DNA of 64,000 nt, from contig PVNU02003874.1 of NCBI GenBank assembly GCA_003013855.2, positions 1 to 64,000 of the forward strand. Reading direction: 5' to 3'. The translations under genes were made by a program, and so were the position numbers. Position 1 is the stretch's first letter; each line of letters begins with the position of its first letter. The notes beneath the pieces were generated by a model. It saw nothing but the letters and a program-made list of their open reading frames with translations. It searched no databases and had not been told where the DNA came from. The DNA comes from Liriodendron chinense. Its lineage: Eukaryota > Streptophyta > Magnoliopsida > Magnoliales > Magnoliaceae. Below, piece after piece: positions 58,896-64,000 of this stretch.

Positions 58896-59180
58896 CCATC
58901 CTAAGCTAAGTGGGGCCCACCGTGATGGTTGTGAGAAATCCACCCCATCCATCGGTTTTGCAAGCTCATATTAGGACATTGGACTAAAAGTGAAGTGGAT
59001 CCAAAACTAAAGTGGGCCACACGCACAGGAAACAGTGATGATTGGACTCTCATTGTTGAAACATTTACAAGGACACAAAAGTTTTGCATCAAACTAATCG
59101 ATCCAGACCGTCCAGACTAAAAAACGGATGGATGGGTCGGATTTCTCATAAGCATCTCAATGAGCCTCACTTAGCTTGGA
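58896..59180. mobile_element. MITE of the TTTGTGAGAAATCC subfamily, internally deleted
   Basis: Left CTAAGCTAAGTGGGGCCCAC then CGTGATGGTTGTGAGAAATC; right GATTTCTCATAAGCATCTCA then ATGAGCCTCACTTAGCTTGG. Confidence 0.7.
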
Positions 59181-60617
59181 ACTGCAGGAGCCATCCCATC
59201 CATGGCTTGGGAAAGGAATGACTATAGAAAGAATCATTGGAGCCTGGTCGGGTCTTGAGTCGCCTTGCCCATGAGATTGACTCGGTCCCGAAGTAACAAG
59301 ACTCATAGAGTCAACTCATTGACTCGTTCAAATCCACGATGCTTGTGGTGATTTGAGAGTGACCAATGAGCAGTGTTTCCAGCTCAAGAAACAGGTGAAA
59401 CACATACTTGTTTTTAAACATGTATTATTATTTTAAAATAATTTAATTTAATTATTTTAAAGCGAGTCCAGTCAAAGAAAGACTCGGTCTTATTGGATGC
59501 TAAATGGTACTCAAGTTTTCAGTTCTGTCAGGGTTCTGCGATTCGTAATCCCAGCCACTGATCTGTGTGATCCATCCGTGATGGACCATGCCTAAAAGAT
59601 CTCCCAGGTAGGAAGATCCTAGCCAGCGACAATGGGAAGTTTCCAGCTGAACATGGAACCCTATTGAAATCATGGGCTCACGTCAACACGTCCACTGTAT
59701 ATGGGGCACACATGTATGCAATTCAGACCATTGAAATTGCTGGGATAGAGTAGAGACTAGAAACCTCACTGATCAGACACTCTTCACTTTCCCATCGTGG
59801 CCATCGATGCGTTCTTAAATATAATGTCCAATGGACCAATTTCAACAATGAAATCAGACGGCTCAGACCATCCAACTAATTTGATTATTGGCATGTGTTT
59901 CATCACAAAGGGGATCTGCAGTCTGGACGGTCTGGATCGATTCACGCCATTGATGCCACGTGGAATTTGGTGGGATAGAGCGCTCCATTAGGTAAAATGA
60001 GCAAGTGGTTCATATCCAACCATCTATGGTTTGGAGGTGGCTGTCTCTATCACTGGAGGTGATTTATCAGGACCGTCCATCTGGTGGACCCACCTTGGAA
60101 TTTGATGAGCCTCAGGGACATTATTTTGGGCTAAACCCATCTAGTGGATCTTACTCCATATGGTCGTTGGTTATAAAGGTCCCATGGAAATATGATCATA
60201 TCCGTCAGTTTCTTCTATTGAATCGATTTTCATCTAGACCGTCCATTTGGAGCGGCTTACTATATATCCATTAAAAATGGATTTCTTACGTTCCTTTTAG
60301 TTTCAACAGAAGATCATCAAGGGCAAAGTTCCATTGGATAAACAATCTGGATTCGCTGGAGCAACTTCCATGAGTCAGCTATTGCGGAGCAAACTCATTA
60401 AAATGGGCCCATAGTTTGTGATCCTGGCCGTTATCTGAATTGATCAACCATAGTAGCGGGATTTGGCAAGATAGTCGGATCCAGACCCTTGATCTGACAT
60501 GATCAAGCAATAAAAGTGAGATTCCTCGAGATATTCCAGGTGGGATGATCCTAGCCATCCCAATGTGGGACGAACATTTTCCCTTGAAAATATATGATAT
60601 TTTCAGGACGCAGCTTC
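59181..60617. other. Intergenic, no supported gene
   Basis: Contains GAGTCGACTCGG-like words at 59250-59340 and ordinary unique sequence. No exon recognised. Confidence 0.45.
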
Positions 60618-61020
60618 GGTGGATCGCTGACTGTGGGGCCCACCATGATTGATGTGTCTTATCATATGAGCCCAAAAAAGCAGCTGACCCAAATCTCAGG
60701 TGGACCACACTACAGGAAACGGTGGTGATTGACCATTAAAACCTCCCGGGGGCACAAAAGTTTTGGATCAAGCTTATATTTATGCGGCTCCTTCATCCAG
60801 GCCTTTGTGACCTTACCAACAGGTTAGATGGTAAATGAACATTGCAGTGGCCCTCAAGAAGTTTTTAATGGTCGGCTTTCAGTCACCACTATTTACTGTG
60901 GGGTCGTCCACTTTGAGATTTGGATCTGCTGCATTTTTGGCTTCGCATCCTAAATTGATCTGGTAAAACCGATGGATGGCATGGATTTAAGACACATACA
61001 TCAAGGTGGGACGCAGATTG
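60618..61020. mobile_element. GGGGCCCACC-family MITE
   Basis: Left GGTGGATCGCTGACTGTGGG then GCCCACCATGATTGATGTGT; right GGATTTAAGACACATACATC then AAGGTGGGACGC. Complete core. Confidence 0.7.
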
Positions 61021-61027
61021 GGTCCTG

Positions 61028-61042
61028 CCCCCCCCCCCCCCC
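61028..61042. repeat. C15 homopolymer between two MITEs
   Basis: Fifteen consecutive C bases exactly between the right end of one element and the left end of the next. A run like this is also a likely place for sequencing error. Confidence 0.85.
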
Positions 61043-61408
61043 TACCTTCCGGGCAGGCCTGTAGAGGGGTCCACCGTGATGTATCCATTTATCTACTTTG
61101 TCCATCCATTTTATAAGATCATGTTAGGATGTAGACACAAAAACAAGGCATATCCAACGATCAAGTGGGCCACACTAAATAGTGAGCGGACTATAATGAT
61201 GTCACGAGGCTCCCATCACTGTGTAGTGTGGTCCACTTGAGCGTTGGATCTTCCTACTAAAACTTTTTAGTGTCATACCTTAAAATGATCTTATAAACTG
61301 GATAGACGGAGTGGACGAACAGATACATCACCGTGGGCCCCTCCACAGCTATGCCCGGGCGGTAATGCGTCCGGGTGGGGACGCAATCCGCGTCTATCAA
61401 GGAGGCCC
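61043..61408. mobile_element. MITE of the TAAACAGATACATCA subfamily
   Basis: Left CCGGGCAGGCCTGTAGAGGG then GTCCACCGTGATGTATCC; right GAACAGATACATCACCGTGG then GCCCCTCCACAGCTATGCCC and a closing ACGCAATCCGCG. Confidence 0.75.
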
Positions 61409-61785
61409 CACCTTCAGGGATCCACCGAAGCCGCGTCCATATTTTCATGGGTACAAGTGGAAAAGAATCTGAGGCATATAAACCCGGTCGAAGGGTACTT
61501 GCAGTTGTAGGTAATCAGTCCCATCTGTAATGGCCTCTCTCCAGGGGAGAACTGATAAGCTGCAGCCGAAAGTACGGTATGGCCACTGTCTCTTCAGAAC
61601 TTTCTTACTACTTTCCACTTGAAATTACACGATGCGTGTAAAAAGAGGCTTGCTAAATCCATGCGAGTGCTTTCCAAATCCACGCGAGTGTGGGGCCTAC
61701 ATTTCAACACGCGGGCACATGTGTCACAATGTGACACGCGTGTAAGATATCTCATACGACCGTGTCATATAATTGTCCACCAGAG

Positions 61786-62270
61786 TAGTGTTGTAAATGG
61801 GTCAGCCGACCCGATGGGGTACCCAGACCCGACCCATTTAACAAAATGGGTCGGGTCGGGTCGGGTCGGGTCGGGTCAGGTTTGGGTCCAAGAACAGACC
61901 CTAATTGCTAAACGGGACTGAGTCTAGTTTCCTTTATATTAGGCCCGGCCCAACCCTACCCGAACCCCTTTGGTCTATGATTCAAGGGACCTGTCCAGAC
62001 TCGTTTTTAAGCCTTGTAAAAATGCTTGCATACTTAATCTAGACTCCGACCCATTAGACTCGACCCATTTATAAATGAGTCCAGGTGGATCTCCCTCTAC
62101 CAGACCCGAACCCATTTATAAATGGGTCTGATGGGTTGACTCGAACTCGACCCGAACCCGCCCATTTAGTAAAAGGGTCTGGGTCTAAAATTTAGACCCA
62201 AACCCATTTAGTAAATGGGCGGGTCTGGTTTTGGCTAAACCCGCCCTGAACCCGACCATTTACAGCTCTA
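61786..62270. mobile_element. hAT-like MITE with perfect 8-bp target duplication
   Basis: Ends TAGTGTTGTAAATGG and, inverted, TAGAGCTGTAAATGG. CACCAGAG flanks both sides (61778-61785 and 62271-62278). The interior is mostly GGGTC/GACCC words, with six head-to-tail GGGTC pentamers at 61850-61879. Confidence 0.9.
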
Positions 62271-62581
62271 CACCAGAGTGTGGATGTTAAGGATATACTC
62301 GACTGTGTTATTAGCAATCCTCTTATAAAAATGGGCCTAGGGTGAAGTTCACCAACAGCCGGTTGTAGCCTTATGGGTGATCAGTGCCCTTTCTATGGAC
62401 CCACTTTCCGAAGGGTTATGAGGAAGGCTCTTGAGGCATCACCCATTCAAGGTGGGTCCCAAAATACCAGAAAATGGGCCCCACTTGGATGCACCACTGG
62501 TCGAGCATGACACTACTAACGTCCTGTAAGTTTACTCTGTTCGTGGAAGATAAACGAGAGACGTTGCTACAAAATTACATG

Positions 62582-63325
62582 TAATGTTGTACATAAGCTG
62601 AGTTGAGTCGAGCTTTGCCCTGCTCGTTGCTCGGTTCGAGCCCTTGCTCGTTGCTTGACTCGACTTGGCCAAGTCTAGCATGGACCTGCTCGATCAACAA
62701 ACCGAGTGAGTTCAAATTCGAGCCCGAGTTCGAGTTCGAGTTTGAGTTTTCGAAAATGGAAAGGGGAGAGACCTTACCGGACAAAAAAACGGCAATGCGG
62801 CAGGTCGGGTCAACAGAGCAGCTTGGGGGTGGCCGGTGGGTGAGCGAACGGGCAACGGGCAACGGGTTAATGTTTCAACGGCTGAGCAGAGCAGACAGGG
62901 GTGCAGCCATGCAGGGCAGCTTGGTGTGGCCATCCGTCAAGCTAAGAGGGAGGGAGGGAGGGAGGGAGGGAAGGAGTGGGGCTGGTGTGGCCGGCTGGCA
63001 AGCTCAAAGTGAGAGAGGGTTAGGGTTAGGGAGAGAGGGGGGTGTTCAGGCGGGTAGATTAGAACTTATAAGATTATAATTTATGTTTTTTAGTATTTAT
63101 ACTCTGAGTCAACAATATGAGTCAAGCCGAGTACTCAAATCGAGCCAGTTTCAAGCTAATGTTCGAGTCAAGCGTAGCCCTGCTTGGTGCTCAAATCAAA
63201 TTCATTCAAGTGCCCAAAAACTGGCTGGACTTGGCCCAAACTCACTTTCGATCTGAGCTGAGTTGAGCATTTTCGAGCCGAGTCAAGCGATCTTTTCAAG
63301 CTTACTTGACCTGTGTACAACTCTA
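62582..63325. mobile_element. hAT-like MITE, GAGTCGAGC-rich
   Basis: Ends TAATGTTGTACATAAGCTGA and, inverted, TAGAGTTGTACACAGGTCAA. Flanks ATTACATG and CTTATATG match only partly. The interior is GAGTTCGAGTTCGAG-like plus a G-rich insert; the 158-codon open frame at 62603-63079 is repeat-derived. Confidence 0.65.
62947..62970 (+). repeat. (GGGA)n run, potential G-quadruplex
   Basis: Six GGGA units in a row with three-base G tracts, a form that can fold as a G-quadruplex. It lies inside the hAT-like element. Confidence 0.7.
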
Positions 63326-63384
63326 CTTATATGAGAGCCCGGTTGGCAACGTTCGGACCGAAATAGTATGCAAAACCCGTTTTA

Positions 63385-63800
63385 CTAAGAGTGTGAAACA
63401 CCCAAGCTCTTTGGGGTCTACTATTCAGTATATGATAAATCCACTCTATCCATCAGGTGAGAACTATTGTTTGGTCCGTATATGCAGAAGATGAGCCTCA
63501 TTAAAAATTCAAATGGGCTACACCATTGTGAAAAATGTATACTTACTCCTAAAAGCAACTAGGTTTCGAAGTGTGGCCCACCTAAGTTTTGTATCAGTTA
63601 TTTTCGTGTCTTCTCTGTCTTGGTATTTGCCACTGGATTAATGGGTTTGATGAAAGATACATGTCATGGTGGCCCACACACATAACTATGGCTGGCATCT
63701 CATCACCATTGTTCCATGTGGTGTGGTCGAACTAAGTTGTGGATCTAGTTGATTTTTTTTATTTAGGGCCAAACATTGTTGATAGAACTTGACAGACGAG
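63385..63800. mobile_element. MITE fragment of the ATTAATGGGTT..GAAAGA subfamily
   Basis: TTTGGGGTCTACTATTCAGT then ATATGATAAATCC on the left; ATTAATGGGTTTGATGAAAG then ATACATGTCATGGTGGCCCA inside, as at 56495. The right end is not resolved. Nothing else seen to 64000. Confidence 0.45.
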
Positions 63801-64000
63801 TGGACCTTAGGTATACCTTAAAACACGTGTTGTAGAGGATTTAAGTCCAACATGTTGTGAGCATTTATTGGCAACAAAAACGGATGAGACATTCATTAAA
63901 TTGTCCGCATTTGTACAAGAAAATGGATGATTAGGGAAAGATCTATCTTCTATAATCGTCATTAAAATAGACCTGATCTAATTAGTAACCTATAGACACC

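Noticed and set aside
62603..63079. A 158-codon open frame
   Set aside because: It lies wholly inside a hAT-like MITE and is made of repeated Glu/Phe and Gly/Arg words from GAGTTCGAG and GGGA repeats.
1..64000. CRISPR array, prokaryotic operon or viral insertion
   Set aside because: No evenly spaced identical short repeats with unique spacers were seen, coding density is very low, and all genes are intron-containing plant genes.

Overview
The window is plant nuclear DNA. Its genes have many introns with GT/AG borders, TATA boxes and microsatellites, and they sit in a dense field of small DNA transposons plus one Ty1/copia retrotransposon. The very abundant short elements ending in GGGGCCCACC-type inverted repeats remind me of magnoliid tree genomes (Lauraceae, Magnoliaceae or Calycanthaceae type). 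That placement is an inference and was not tested by a search.

Four gene loci can be supported. (1) 1527-6158 (+) is a complete ten-exon MIKC*-type MADS-box transcription factor gene encoding a predicted 297 residues; all exon phases join correctly. (2) 16517-10434 (-) is an L-ascorbate oxidase gene, copy 1. It has five exons but carries a one-base frameshift in the last exon that removes the C-terminal copper site. (3) 33966-29594 (-) is L-ascorbate oxidase copy 2, intact, 575 residues. (4) 55051-51587 (-) is a three-exon gene for a heavy-metal-associated (HMA) domain protein of the SODIUM POTASSIUM ROOT DEFECTIVE (NaKR) type, 167 residues.

The two oxidase genes belong to a direct segmental duplication. 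It starts in the last intron of the MADS gene and ends beyond the oxidase promoter (about 6036-19276 and 28194-35210). Copy 2 therefore carries an orphan, broken last exon of the MADS gene at 28222-28352. The two blocks differ mainly by transposon insertions, and each block shows the other's empty insertion sites. Several insertions have about 9-bp target duplications, which points to Mutator-like non-autonomous elements. A decayed copia element (22164-26962, minus strand) lies between the blocks.

The rest (about 35.2-51.5 kb and 55.3-64 kb) is mostly intergenic. It holds about thirty copies of the GGGGCCCACC element family, several hAT-like elements (one with a perfect 8-bp target duplication), two PIF/hAT-like elements with GTTTGGA ends (one carrying a tandem array with a 200-bp higher-order period), SINE-like fragments and short tandem duplications. 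I saw no CRISPR array and no prokaryotic or viral system. The most unusual structure is the modular terminal repeats of the dominant element family. The genes show no obvious functional pathway together: a transcription factor, an apoplastic redox enzyme and a metal-binding protein.
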